From Siphonodentalium dalli (lineage: Eukaryota > Mollusca > Scaphopoda > Gadilida > Siphonodentaliidae), in NCBI GenBank assembly GCA_032622095.1, contig CP136061.1, positions 176,165,692-176,229,691 on the forward strand: a DNA stretch of 64,000 nt, given 5' to 3'. Below, in pieces: positions 1 through 12,374 of this stretch; the first letter of the stretch is position 1; each line of letters starts with the position of its first letter. Position numbers and translations under genes: made by a program. The notes below the pieces were generated by a model, which did no database searches, was not told where the DNA came from, and was given only the letters and a program-made list of their open reading frames with translations.

Positions 1-325
1 TGCTTTCAAAAGAATGGCAAATGAAGTTCATGTTTTCCATTTTAAAGTTTTCCTTCTTTGTTTATCTTGAAATTATTTATTTTTTCCCCTCACGCAGATA
101 TTGAGATATCGCCATGGGTTATCTGATCTGAATGGAATTTGGTATGGAAGTTTGCCATCACAATTGCTTTCAACAGAGTGCCCAATGACATTGTTTGCAT
201 TTTTATTTTTGTCTGTGTTATTGACCTTAGTTTGCCAATATTTTTTGCGATTTAGGTCTGTCCGGCTTGATAACTAAGAAATATGAACCGATTTAAATAA
301 TTTTTGGTATTCATGCAGGTTTTAT
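1..325. other. Unassigned intronic or upstream DNA
   Basis: AT-rich sequence with no open frame, RNA gene or repeat I recognise. It probably lies in an upstream intron of the TMTC3-like gene whose exon starts at 4699, but that is inference. Confidence 0.4.
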
Positions 326-1195
326 TATGCCCCCGACTTGAAGTCGGCGGGTATATAGTCGACGTCTCCGTCCGTACAAACATTTTTACTTAGAAAATTA
401 AATTTTGTCCGTCCTTACAAACATTTTGCATTATTGTTCAGCAACCGCTGGGCAGATTTAGCTGATAGTTGGTATGGTGATAGAGCAGCATGGGGGAACA
501 GCTACATGCATAGCGCGGGTTTTGTCCACCCATTTTCACCAGAGTTATTGCCCTTTATTTACTTAGAAAATTCTATTTTTCTCTTGTTTTTTTGGTTTCC
601 AGATGATAGCGTGAGCTTTGGTGGTACGATTGCAAATCCCGTATGTTTGTGGATCAGTTATATGAAAATACATGTCAAGTGCGAATTTGGGTATGATCTG
701 ATGATTTTTGCCAGAGTTATGGCCCTTTTTTCAACTTAGAAATCCGTCCGTACATCCTTCCATACAAACATTTTGCATTATTGTTCAGCAACCACTTGGC
801 AGATTTAGCTGTTATTTGGTATGGTGATAGAGCAGCATGGGGGAACAGCTACATGCATAGCGCGGGTTTTGTCCACCAATTTTCACCAGAGTTATGGCCC
901 TTTTTTGACTTAGAAAATTCAATTTTGTCCGTCCGTACAAACATTTTGCATTATTGTTCAGCAACCGCTGGGCAGATTTAGCTGATATTTGGTATGGTGA
1001 TAGAGCAGCATGGGGGAACAGCTACATGCATAGCGCGGGTTTCGTCCACCCATTTTCACCAGAGTTATGGCCCTTTTTTTACTTAGAAAATTCAATTTTG
1101 TCCGTCCGTACAAACATTTTGCATTATTGTTCAGCGACCGCTGGGCAGATTAGCTGATATTTGGAATGGTGATACCGTCTATGCTTAATCCGAAT
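326..1195 (+). mobile_element. HINE-like element with 173-bp core tandem repeats
   Basis: A GC-rich palindrome (CCGACTTGAAGTCGG at 333-347) is followed by TATAG and a TCCGTCCGT stretch, then by tandem units of about 173 bp (starts near 434, 781, 954, 1128). Each unit contains TTGGTATGGTGATAGAGCAG and ends in the block GAGTTATGGCCCTTTT..ACTTAGAAA. The first unit carries an insertion of about 170 bp. The palindrome-plus-core-repeat layout matches the other Helentron-like elements here. No 3' hairpin was found, so the copy looks 3'-truncated. The 66-101 residue open frames in it repeat with the unit and are not genes. Confidence 0.6.
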
Positions 1196-1407
1196 TGCTA
1201 CGGTCGGGGGCAAATGCCACGCGACAGCGTACCTCTTGTTCAGTCCATCAAAGATTATTAAATACATCTTTCAAATTTTTAAAGCCACATATGAAAATGA
1301 ATAAACCTCGGTGGAATGCCACCTTGGCGGGGGATACTCTGGGCAGTGCACTTGTTTTCTCAGATTTACCATATGATTTGCGGATTTTGAGGTATTGATT
1401 GGTTTTT

Positions 1408-2430
1408 AGCTCACCTGAGACGAAGTCTCTGGTGGAGCTATAGTCATCAATCCTCGTCCGTCGTCCATCGTCCATCCGTCCGTCCGTTCCCACAAAATGC
1501 CACTTATGTGTCTTCGAAGCCATTCAAATACCATTTGGACTCAAATGATTGCTTATGTGGCTAGTCACAAAAGCAACCTCATTTGACAGCTGAAGTGTGA
1601 TCTAAGTGGCCTGAGAAAGTCACTTGAAAAAATTGTCCTTTAATAAATTGAAACAATTTGTCCATCAATATGGATGTCCAACCAGTGTTCTATGGACACG
1701 GACGGACGGCTTAAGTGGCTAGCAACATTAGCAACCTTATTTACAAATATACAATATTTTTCTTAATCACGCTTTATTTCTTAATGAACTCTCTAAATTG
1801 TGAATGAAGGGTTGAAAAAATACAATCTGCTGACTACTTGACATGCGCCAACCTTAAGTCACAGAATACATTGACACTTGATTTGCAGCCTCGCAAGTAG
1901 CATTTCATGAGAACCCCTTTTGAAGCCACGTAAAAACAAGTAGTCACATAGGTCACACCATTTTTTCTAGCCACTTAAGTTTCCGTCCGTCCATCCATCA
2001 ACAATGCTTTGAACATCTTCTCCTCTGAAACTGTAAGACCGAATTGGTTCATATTTGGTGTGGATGTTCGCTTGTTCAAATGAGGTTACTGGGTCAAATA
2101 GTTGTGAAACCAGGGCCATAACTCGATTCCTCCATAGTAATTCTTACAACGACTTCTTGTCCAGAACCATTGGGCCGATTTAGCTAATATTTGGTATGGA
2201 GGGTTCTTGGGTGACTGGTGTTCAGATTTGTTCAAATGCGGTCACCCGGTCAATTAGTTAAGAAACCAGGGCCATAACTCATAGTAATTCTTAGAATGAC
2301 TTCTTCTAAAAAAATATTGGGCTGATTTAGCTTATATTTGGTACAGAGGGACCTTGGGTGACTGGGGTTCAAATGGGGTCACTGGGTCAGATAGGGGCAG
2401 AGCCAGGGACATAACTAAAAAAAAAATTAC
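1408..2430 (+). mobile_element. HINE-like element, AGCTCACC family, 3' limit uncertain
   Basis: An imperfect palindrome at 1408-1439 (AGCTCACC ... GGTGGAGCT around GAGACGAAGTCTC) is followed by CTATAG and a CGTCCGTCGTCC run, the 5' signature shared by all HINE-like families in this window. From about 2000 a second stretch carries two or three diverged units with GGGCCGATTTAGCTAATATT and GGGTGACTGG. From memory, AGCTCACCTGAG-type palindromes are common in mollusc repeats. I could not find the 3' terminus, and 1500-1990 may be unrelated. Confidence 0.45.
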
Positions 2431-4698
2431 ATTTTTGCATTTTGACCTTTAATTATTTTTTAGACACATCACAGCTACCCCACCCCACCCTCCCCACCCC
2501 ACATCCCGTCCCTGCCACACAACGCTGTACCATACCATATTATCTCTGCCTAGTTCACCCCATTAAAATCCTTGTTTTGATCACAGCTGTAGCAGTAACA
2601 CAAAGCTGTTTGTGCAGTTGTTAAAACCTAATTATCTAAATGTCAACACCTCTCCAAGACATGCTGATAGTGTTTTCATGAATGGAATTTAATCCCAGAG
2701 AATGCACTGGCTTTCAAGGTCATGGGAATTTTGTTAAGCTAATGTAGTCAGGCATTCAAATAAATCATGTATGTCATATTCTCTCAGGGATGTCCCCACA
2801 ATAATTTAAATAATTTTGATGAACTAGAAGTATTTTTATATATATCATTTATTAAACAATTATTAATCTTTATGTGAAAGAGTGATGGGGGGGTGGGGGG
2901 GTAACCCGGGATTGTCCTTCTTAATGTCATTATTGTTTTGTCTTATATCAATATATTTTTTTAAATCATTAAATGTTTATCCTTGCGAAAATATCTAAGT
3001 GACATCTGGAAAGTAATAACTTAGTATTGTTACGCCATTATCAAATTACAACTGTCATAAAAGCATGCATATTATTTTGACTGTATCGGTATTGACGACA
3101 AATAGCCACAAAATATCTGTCGTGATTCACATTTGGCTGATTAAGCTATTGTCTTACACTTGGTGCTCATAAACCTCGACTGTCATAAATACAATGTCAT
3201 CATAAACATGCATTCAATGTGCAGGCGCGCCGTGAGTGACCAGACAGACAATGGGCTGAATGGGGGATTAGGGGATTAAATGTAAAAATTAATAATGACC
3301 TTTTGCTGCTTCGTGCAGAGTGACGTAATCTTTCTCCAGATTAAAACAGCCTGTTACGAACAAATTGCTTATATACCGGCGTCAATGCACTTTACAAAAC
3401 ATTGCTTTCTTCACATTGTCATAATTCAACCATGGTCGGTTTAATGTCCATGCGTCTTTGAATGTCCGTCTTGTGAAAACTAAAGAAGATTGCATATCAC
3501 TTTGTGATCGCTTGGTTGATAGAGTTGTCGATCGGGTTTCCCTTTGTACGATATTTCATAAGCATCGTCTTGAATGTCGTTCTATTGAGCGCTTTTATTA
3601 ATTAGCTTTCTGGCTCCATGCTTTCAGTCTCCATTTGGGTTCAAAAAAAGTTTAGCCAAATGAAATTTTTATTAGCCAAATTCGAAAAAGATTAGCCATT
3701 GGCTAATTTGGCTACCGACAGCTCGAACACTGATAGTAATACTTAAAATGTCTTTTCAAGAGAGGTTGGACTATTAAGCCTACATATAGTATGGAGGATC
3801 CTTTATTGACTGAGATTCAGATTTGTAAAATGAGATCAACCTGTTAAGAAATGATGGGGCTATGGGGACTTAAGACTTTTGTGTCTAATAAAATCATTAA
3901 AATACTAAATTCATTAAAACATCTACCTTGGAACTACCTGACTGATTAATCTGACATACATATAGTGTTTTTGGGTCCATGGATAATTGGGCTTTAAACA
4001 TGTCTAAATGGTTTTATAAAAAGGCGCTTGTGAGATTAGAAATTTCCAACAATTGAGAAAGTTTGAGATGTTGGTTGTGAAATTCCAACCTAAGACTTGG
4101 GGAGTCTGGAGCCCGGTCGGGAGGGGACATGTTGAGCTGGAGGAGGAGGGGGGGGGGTGATCAGTAGTGTACAGTTGGTAATTTAAAAGTAGATATTCAC
4201 TGATCTACATACATGAAGCCTCTCTAGCCACATATCCTGTTTAGATCTAATTCTTTTAAAGTGATTATGAAAAGTTCTGACTGTTGTGGTCTCCAGAGTC
4301 CCAGTCTTATGCAGTCTGGTGAGCGACCCCACAGTCTTTGACTGTCTTGTATAATATTAATTTATATATTAATATATGGATTTGACCGGTATTCTATTGA
4401 ATAAATGGAAAATAACTAAGCCCTTTAGAGTTAGTAGAGGTTTCTGGTATGGGCTGTTATAGCGATTACTCATCAGACATAGACCATAATATAGACAATT
4501 ATCATAAAATAACTTGATACAAGTGAGCAGTCCATACTGAAAAAGGTAATGTGACATATAACCACTCCAAAAACTCAATCTTTCAAGTTTGGATATTTGC
4601 AAATTAAGAGATAATAAGATATGCTATCTTTTCTGAGATTGCTGGAAACTTTTAGAATTAATGTACTAATATTTTTGTTATATCCTTATATTCTTCAG
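2431..4698. other. Intronic DNA without recognisable genes
   Basis: No open frame with coding character and no clear repeat boundary. Short G-rich runs occur at 2885-2902 and 4140-4158. The segment 3640-3720 repeats the phrase TTAGCCAAA several times. Taken as intron because a phase-0 acceptor follows at 4697-4698. Confidence 0.4.
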
Positions 4699-4782
4699 AT
4701 TGATCCAGATCATATAAAAGGCTTAATATTGATGGGAGATATCAACGTTAATTATCTAAAAAATTTAGATGCCGCTGATGAA
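4699..4782 (+). CDS. TMTC3: TMTC3-like penultimate coding exon (TPR)
   Basis: An 84-nt internal exon encoding 28 residues, bounded by TTCTTCAG at the acceptor and GAA|GTGAGT at the donor, both phase 0. The peptide begins IDPDHIKGLILMGDI and ends LDAADE, the first helix and turn of a TPR unit. Joined at phase 0 to the exon at 23689 it continues straight into FRRIL, completing the TPR. TMTC proteins are ER multi-pass membrane proteins with C-terminal TPRs; TMTC1-4 are linked to O-mannosylation of cadherins. Assignment to TMTC3 rather than TMTC1, 2 or 4 rests on remembered similarity of this tail and of the next exon. Upstream exons with the transmembrane domain lie outside the window. Confidence 0.75.
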
Positions 4783-5909
4783 GTGAGTTTATTTTTTTAA
4801 AAGTAGTAAAAGTGCATGGCCATCTTATTGTCTTAGTTGAATTTTTCTTTTCACATATGTCTGATAACTTAGCTTTCTTTATACAAAGTTATATATATTA
4901 CTCTTTATATTTCCATCAAAATTTATTCAAACATCGCAGGAAACAATGCATTCATATTTGGTATGGGTGGCCACGCGCACCCTAGGGCACTGGAATTCTG
5001 ATAAATTTGGTAAAATGAGGCAGGTCAGTTAACCCATTACGCTTATTATCAATGTCCCTGCCAAAGCCAACAGCCTACACTGAAAGATGATAACTTCACC
5101 ATCCCAGCCAACGCAATTCTATTCCAACGTCAATTTATTGAAAAGAAATTAGTATTTATGTTCCATCATTGATGTTGTGTTTCTTCATCTAGGGGCCATG
5201 TCATATTTAATTCGGTAATTCCGAAAATATAACCGGACATCCGGTAAGGCTACATTGAGTCGTTCAGGAGGAGATAGGGCGACAACATTTCATCAATATC
5301 GTACAATAGGGAAATAACTCTGTAGAGAAAGCGCGGACATAACTGTTTATGTATGGACACATTAGGGCATACTTAGATATGGTCCAAATTTTGAGTCTCT
5401 GCTCCTCATACTTTCTGAGATCTAACAACCCCATTTTTGCACATAAAGGGAGATATAATTTGGCAACCGGTGCATCGTGTTCAAGTCCCAGATAGTCCCA
5501 CCAATCATATGAGATATATTTAAGGAATTCAAATATCTTGTGCAATTTCTGTAACCCATCTTTTTACTACCATCAGGGGGTGCCTGTTCAGTTCCTATCA
5601 ATTTAATCTCAGTAAAAAAAACAGAAATCAGCAATGTATTCAGCAATGTATCCAGCTAGGCCGACAACATGCTGAATTATCATCATGAAATCAGGTAATG
5701 ATGTGCAGTCATAAATAAACTATACTGACAACTAGCTGAAATGTCAGAGACATCAGCATTGAAATCAGCTATATAATAGTTCAGCTGATTATCAACTGAT
5801 AATTTCTAAATAAATTCAGTTATATATCAGCTATAAATTAGCTTTATATCATTCTATCTATGCTGCATTTTTGCTAGGCAAATTTCTTATAGAATTGCGA
5901 CTCATTTTT
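4783..5909 (+). other. Start of the 18.9-kb TMTC3-like intron
   Basis: Begins with the donor GTGAGT. No coding signal seen. The part from 5640 to 5860 is rich in ATCAGCTGA-like words, an old short-period repeat. The whole intron runs 4783-23688 and is annotated piecewise below. Confidence 0.6.
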
Positions 5910-8048
5910 AGCTCAACTTTACTTTGTAAAGTTTGAGCTATTGCCATGGCTTGGTATCCGTCGTCCGTGTGTGCGTGTGTGTGTGATGCGTCAACAATTT
6001 CCTTTAGCACGGGCTACAGTTCGTACCTTTGGTCCGATTATTATGAAATTTGTCATGGATGTTGACATTGACATGTAGATGGGAACGAGTCATTTTGGGG
6101 TCATTCGGAAAAAAAACATGGCTGCCATCGGCCATCTTGGATTTCAAAATTCAATCCATTAGCACGGGCTACAGGCCGTACTGTTCGTCTTATTGTCATG
6201 AAATTTGTCATGAATGCTAACAATGACATGTAGATGGGAACGAGTCATTTTGGGGTCATTCGGTCGAAAAACATGGCCGCCAGCAGCCATCTTGGATTTT
6301 ACTCTTTGTATGACTAAATCCTTTAGCACGGGCTTCAGGTCGTACCTTTAGACTGATCAACATCAAATTTGTCATGAATGTTAATATTGACATGTAGATG
6401 GGAACGAGTCATTTTGGGGTCATTCGGCCAAAAAACATGGCCGCCAGCAGCCATCTTGGATTTTACTCTTTGTATGACTAAATCCTTTAGCACGGGCTAC
6501 AGTTCGTACCTTTAGTCTGATAATTATAAAATTTGTCATGGATGTTAACAATGGCATGTAGATGGGAACGAGTCATTTTGGGGTCATTCCGACAAAAAAC
6601 ATGGCCGCCAGCAGCCATCTTTGATTTCAAAATTTAATTAATTAGCACGGGCCACAGGTCGTACTGTTCGTCTTATCATCATGAAATTTGTCATGGATGT
6701 TAATATTGACATGTAGATGGGAACGAGTCATTTTGGGGTCATTCGGCCAAAAAACATGGCCGCCAGCAGCCATCTTGGATTTTACTCTTTGTGTGACTAA
6801 ATTCTTTAGCACGGGCTACAGGTCATACCTTTAGTCTGATCATCATAAAATTTGTCATGAATGTTAACAATGACATGTAGATGGGAACGAGTCATTTTGG
6901 GGTCATTCGGCCGAAAAACATGGCCACCAGCAGCCATCTTGAATTTTACTCTTTGTATCACTAAATTCTTTAGCACGGGCTACAGGTCGTACCTTTAGTC
7001 TGATCATCATAAAATTTGTCATGGCTGTTGAAATTGGAATGTAGATGGGAACGAGTCATTTTGGGGTCATTCCGACAAAAAACATGGCCGCTAGCAGCCA
7101 TCTTTGATTTCAAAATTCAATCCATTAGCACAGGCTACAGGTCGTACTGTTAGTCTGATCATCATGAAATTTGTCATGGATCATAATATTGACATGTAGA
7201 TGGCAACGAGTGATTTTGGGGTCTTTCGGCCAAAAAACATGGCCGCCAGCAGCCATCTTGGATTTTACTCTTTGCATGACTAAATCCTTTCCCGCGGGCT
7301 ACAGGTCGTAGCTTTGATCAGAACTTCATGAAATTTGTCGTGGATGTTAACAATGACATGTAGATGGGAACGAGTCATTTTGGGGTTGTTCAGCCAAAAA
7401 ACATGGCCGCCAGCAGCCATCTTGGATTTTACTCTTTGTGTGACTAAATTCTTTAGCACGGGCTGCAGGTCATACCTTTGGTAGGATCTTCATGAAATTT
7501 GTCATGGCTGTTGACATGTAGATGGGAACGAGTCATTTTGGGGTCATTCGACCAAAAAACATGGCCACTGGTGGCCCATCTTGGATTTCAAAATTAAATC
7601 CATTGGCGCGGGCGGGCTACATGTGGTACTATCTGTCTGATAATCATGAAATTTGTCATGGATGTTAATATTGACATGTAGATTGGAACGAGTCATTTTG
7701 GGGTCGTTCGGCCAAAAAACATGGCCGCCAGCAACCATCTTGGATTTTACTCTTTGCATGACTAAATCCTTTGGTGCAGGCTACAGGTTGTAGCTTTGGT
7801 CGGATCTTCATAAAATTTGTCATGGATGTTAATAATGACATGTAGATGGGAACGAGTTCTTATGGGGTCATTCGGCCAAAAAACATGACCACCAGCAGCC
7901 ATCTTGGATTTTACTCTTTGCATGACTAAATCCTTTGGCACAGGTAAAGACATTTCAATCAGCATCTTTCCTATTTCTCCATTTACTGTAAACCATTAAA
8001 TTATTCCCCTACCTAAGTTGAGCTACAGTGTCATTGACACTTTCATTT
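5910..8048 (+). mobile_element. HINE-like element, family I copy A (about 11 core repeats)
   Basis: The 5' end is an imperfect palindrome (5910-5939) starting AGCTCAACTT. The centre holds about 11 direct repeats spaced 155-166 bp, each with GATGGGAACGAGTCATTTTG and CATGGCCGCCAGCAGCCATC. The 3' end has the inverted word AAGTTGAGCT, then the hairpin AGTGTC-ATT-GACACT, then TTCATTT. Subterminal inverted repeat, core tandem repeats and a 3' hairpin are the defining parts of Helentron-associated elements (HINE; the bivalve pearl group has the same plan). Open frames of 67-71 residues inside are by-products of the repeat. No Rep/helicase is encoded, so it is non-autonomous. Confidence 0.8.
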
Positions 8049-8514
8049 AATAGAGATCCGCTATATACGCTCTTTTGAAAAAGGTTATATTATGTAAACC
8101 GTCTATTAACATTTTTGGTTCCGACCGATTACTCAAGTTTGGGTTATTTTATCTGAACCCTAGTTGGATATTGGGTTCTGTACAATTATTTTACATGAGT
8201 TATGGCCCTTTTTCAACTTAGAATATGACCGATTTCATAAAATTTAGGTTTTTCTGCCAAGGAAAGCCCTCACTGAACTATATGCATTGCATCTCCGGCC
8301 TTGTATCAATCAGGAGGGTTAAAATGTAGAATACAATAACATTGCAATAATATGGTATCAGTGCCTCAAGACACTATGCTGTAAGAACTGACTATGCTTA
8401 TATATGGTGAAAAGTTTTCACACCGATACAGACATACTTTGCGCTTTTTAATCAGTGAATAGTAAAGGCAAAAAGCAAAATAGAAAGCATATATATTGTC
8501 ATGTGCTCCAGATT

Positions 8515-8950
8515 CACTGCCAATAGTCTTTCCAACAGAGTCCATCACTTGGCTCTTTACCTTCTATTTCCACATGTCGAAACGATAAATCTGACAATTA
8601 GCCTTCACTCATGTATAAAGCGCAGTTAAATTAAACGCATTTTATATATTGAGCATGGCCACTGCCAATATAATTTCAAGAAAGAGACGAAAACATGGAT
8701 CTTTTCCTTCTATTGCCACATATCCAAATGATTATCTGGCAAATATCAGAAAGGACAGCATTTGTATGGTCACATATATAAAGCGCAATTACATGAAAAG
8801 CATTTTTATATTGCACAGGACCACTGCCAATATAATTTCCACAGAGGCCAAGACATGGTTCTTCTTATTTTATTGCCGCATTCCAAATGATTATCTGGCG
8901 AATAGACTACATACAAGAATAACAAAAAGGAAAGCATTTGTATCATCCCG
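8515..8950. repeat. Diverged tandem repeat, three units of about 160 bp
   Basis: Three degenerate units begin near CCACTGCCAATATAATTTC (8515, 8657, 8820) and share CCAAATGATTATCTGGC and TATAAAGCGCA. The 127-residue frame starting at 8649 is produced by the repetition and has no domain. Sequence from 8049 to 8514 shows nothing recognisable. Confidence 0.55.
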
Positions 8951-9080
8951 TCCTCTGTTGGCACACTTTCCTAAAGCATATAAAACATGGCTTGCCTTAC
9001 GCACAGAAACTGCCATGTTCTTGCACATGTGAATTCGGAACTCATCGTCCTCATAAACACAAGAAAAGACAGTTATCTTA

Positions 9081-9833
9081 GGGGTCATCTCAAAACTACT
9101 ATCGGGATCCCGATAAATATCCCCGATAGGATTCCGATAACTCAAATAGTATCTTCTAAATTTCCCGATAGAGCGGTCGCCATTTCCCGAAAATATCCCG
9201 ATACCGCATCCAAATATTCCGATAACACGCTGATTTCCCGAAAAATTCGCGATAACTTCACGAAAGTAATGTACGTAGCATATTGCCGATAACTTTCCGA
9301 TAATTTACCCATTTATTTCAAGAACAATTATGTCTGTTTTGATAATCGACGAATCGAGCATGTTGTTTTGTTTATATATTTGTTTCTGTTTCTGGTTCAA
9401 TGTGTTGTCATTACTTTTGGATTCGCCAACAGCTTCCTTCGTAAGCACATTTTTATTGGGGTGGAAGCTTGTCTAAAAGAATTAAAACTCGACACGTTCA
9501 AGTTTTAATTGATTCGAAGTTATTAAATTGTCCATTGAATTATTTTTGCATATTATTCATACAGCACATATCTCCTAGTATAGAAGCACTCTGAAGGAAA
9601 CATAAAAAGGAATAGTATTATAAAGGTAGTATCCCTCGACACTAGCAATAAACTGGTCCCAAAGTGAACGTGAGAAAAAATTCAAATATATATTTGATAA
9701 AAATCAAATTACCAACATGTGAAATAAATGCCATAAGATTACGATAATTACTACACATTGGCTTCAAATAGTTGATGTCAATAGCAAGTAGCTTTCTTTA
9801 AACAATATTTGAGAACTATATTGTTTGGCTGAT

Positions 9834-9865
<32 letters not shown>

Positions 9866-12133
9866 ACCTGATTTGCGCTTATTTTTTTGGCGCCATCAGT
9901 GTCTAGTAAACAAGGATTTTGATTCATCATTCAAGAATAAATTTTTTCTCAAAACTACGGCCAATAAATATAATTTCTCCCATTGTATTTTTTTATCAAT
10001 CATACTCAGTGTAAAATTGACAAGGTAATTCTTAAAATGCAGATAAAGAAATGCGCTAAATCACTATTTTAGAAAATGGCGTGTCTTGCACGTGTTCGCC
10101 TCGCCGCCACAAGCAATTCAAATAAAACATAACATGAGTTTTACGCAGTCAATTCTTTAACAGCGAATTTACTGGAGGCTATCTAAGTGATAATGCGCAG
10201 TGAATGTGGACATTAGTAATCACACAAGAACAAAATAATCAGCGCTGACAAAAATGTTTACCCCGCCGAGAACCTCATATGCACCTAATGTTCGTACTTG
10301 ACCCAGTTATGATCGATAGATCCCTGCACATTTTGATGCGTCGATCATGCCCGTCATATATGACATAATATTGTCAAGTCATTTTAAAACGATGGACTGG
10401 CTATTAATATCGATAAAAGTACGCGCATTTGAGATATCAAACTAAATAAAAGTTAGCAAGACATCTTTTTGAAAAAAGATGACAAAATATAGGTACTACA
10501 ATTAAATCGCATTGTGTTACCTTGACCTTGATGATGCAATCGTGAAATTTGACACTGTCAACATAATTAGGCTATGTTCAACTTATCGAAATAATCAATG
10601 CAGCCTATTTATAATTAGTAGTAATTACAGAAAACGAAATTAATGTAGAGTAGGCCTATATACAAAATCAGCCCATGCACACATTTAATTGTCAGTTAAA
10701 TGTTATGATTGCTTCGCGTATTTATAATTTTTGCACTGCAGATTTGCATGGAATTTTCCATTCATAGTTCCACAGGTCTGTATAGACGCTCTTTATTTAC
10801 CATAAAAAATGATTCATGAAAAAACTATGGAAATACTACTAAATTGTTAATGCTAAAAGTATATATAGAGCAGGCCCCCCCCCCCATGTCATGTTACGAA
10901 TCTCCATTCTCTTGACATAGGAGGATAGAGAACAGAGTAGATATTCACGGCGTGCATGATTGATCTCCCCTCCCCCCTCCAAAACTGCATGACCATGCCG
11001 AATGTAGGCATAACAGAAATATTTCATGCTTAAAGTTTAATCCACTGTGGAGTTATATTTTTCTTTCTTCTGGCGAGTATTGTTGTTTGTGATCCATGCA
11101 TATGCTGGTGAACAAAAATGTAATTCCATTATAAAGCACATCAAATGCTCTGTCGCATATTGCAATAAAATATTGCCTATGTATATTCGGAATATACGTA
11201 GGCCTACAGGCCCGATATTTTTTTAAGCTGGAGTTGTCCCATGTTTGAAATTGTTTTATAAATCTGTTCACTAGCTGTGTGAAATTTGATAATGATTTGT
11301 CTTCTTCAAGCACGACAGGCACGATCAAGTGACTTCGCGCATGACTGCATATATTATATATGGGGCCTATATATTCTCTGCAATGCCACATGTTTTGTTC
11401 CCAGAAACGTAAGTATTGATGACCCCAATTCCTGGAATCGGGCTAAATATAGAACATACGACATCTCATGTTATGACTGCCTAGATCAGTCAGTTTATTT
11501 CTAAAGCACTCGATTGTGCACTTATTAATTAATTGTGTCGTCGGCGATTCGCGAATAAATACAAATCTTTTGCATTTGCCATAAATATATATCTTTATTT
11601 CCAACATATTTAAAAGTCGGAGGTATTTAAACATATTACAAACACAAGCTTTGAAGATAGTATACAACTGCATACATATTTGGGTATGCTCCCCGCGACT
11701 TGATTTTGAAGATTTCCCGATGGGTGGGGTGTATTGTCCGGGTAAAATACCGATATTTTACGTAGCACCCACTGATCACCACAGTATACATAATAGTTCT
11801 ATGACACGTACGTGTTCCCCGATACTGTAAAACTTTATACTGACGATTTCTCATATTAGGAAACTATTAAATCAATTATAAAGATAGGCCTATAAAACAT
11901 ATTATCCCGATAAAAGTCCTGAGTAATCCCGATACAGAAACTTTCCAAACAACATGCGGTGTTGTTTTCGGAATATGATACTCTGAAATGAAAGTAAACT
12001 CCGATAGAATCCCGATAGACTAAGTAAATATTCCGATAATTTCCCGAAAAATTTCCCGATAACTGTATATATATGCTATCGGGATATATCGGGAAATAGG
12101 CTGATTTCCCGATAGTAGTTTTGAAATGACCCC
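9081..12133. mobile_element. PIF/Harbinger-like non-autonomous element, 3.05 kb
   Basis: The left end reads GGGGTCATCTCAAAACTACT and the right end is its inverted copy with one mismatch; the match continues through ATCGGGA, giving termini of about 27 bp. TTA stands directly outside both ends (9078-9080 and 12134-12136), a 3-bp target duplication. TTA/TAA duplications and G-rich termini are typical of the PIF/Harbinger superfamily. Both subterminal zones (about 9100-9310 and 11690-12115) are packed with CCCGATA/TTCCCGA words. No transposase or Myb-like frame is visible inside. The interior carries a 31-nt C tract (9835-9865). Confidence 0.75.
9835..9865 (+). repeat. Homopolymer tract of 31 cytosines
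   Basis: Uninterrupted run of C inside the Harbinger-like element. Reading it as a poly-proline protein gives a meaningless short frame. Length is likely unstable or sequencing-sensitive. Confidence 0.9.
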
Positions 12134-12374
12134 TTACCTGTAATTCAATTTATAGCAGGTAAGATCACATGGCGAAGAGAATAAAGTAATTTTTATATTA
12201 ACCTTACTTTCAATTCAATAACTAATAGACTGTATTGTATATTAACCTTACTTTATACTAACTAACAGTTTTTCAGTCGTACGTGATTCGACTTTGATGA
12301 CCACACACCGTTATGGTTGCTCAATAAATAACAGGTGTATTACTTGTCGTAGTTTATTGAGGGCACATTAGTCC

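Noticed and set aside
8649-9032. 127-codon plus-strand frame
   Set aside because: It follows a diverged ~160-bp tandem repeat, so the same peptide phrases recur by repetition; no domain and no splice context.
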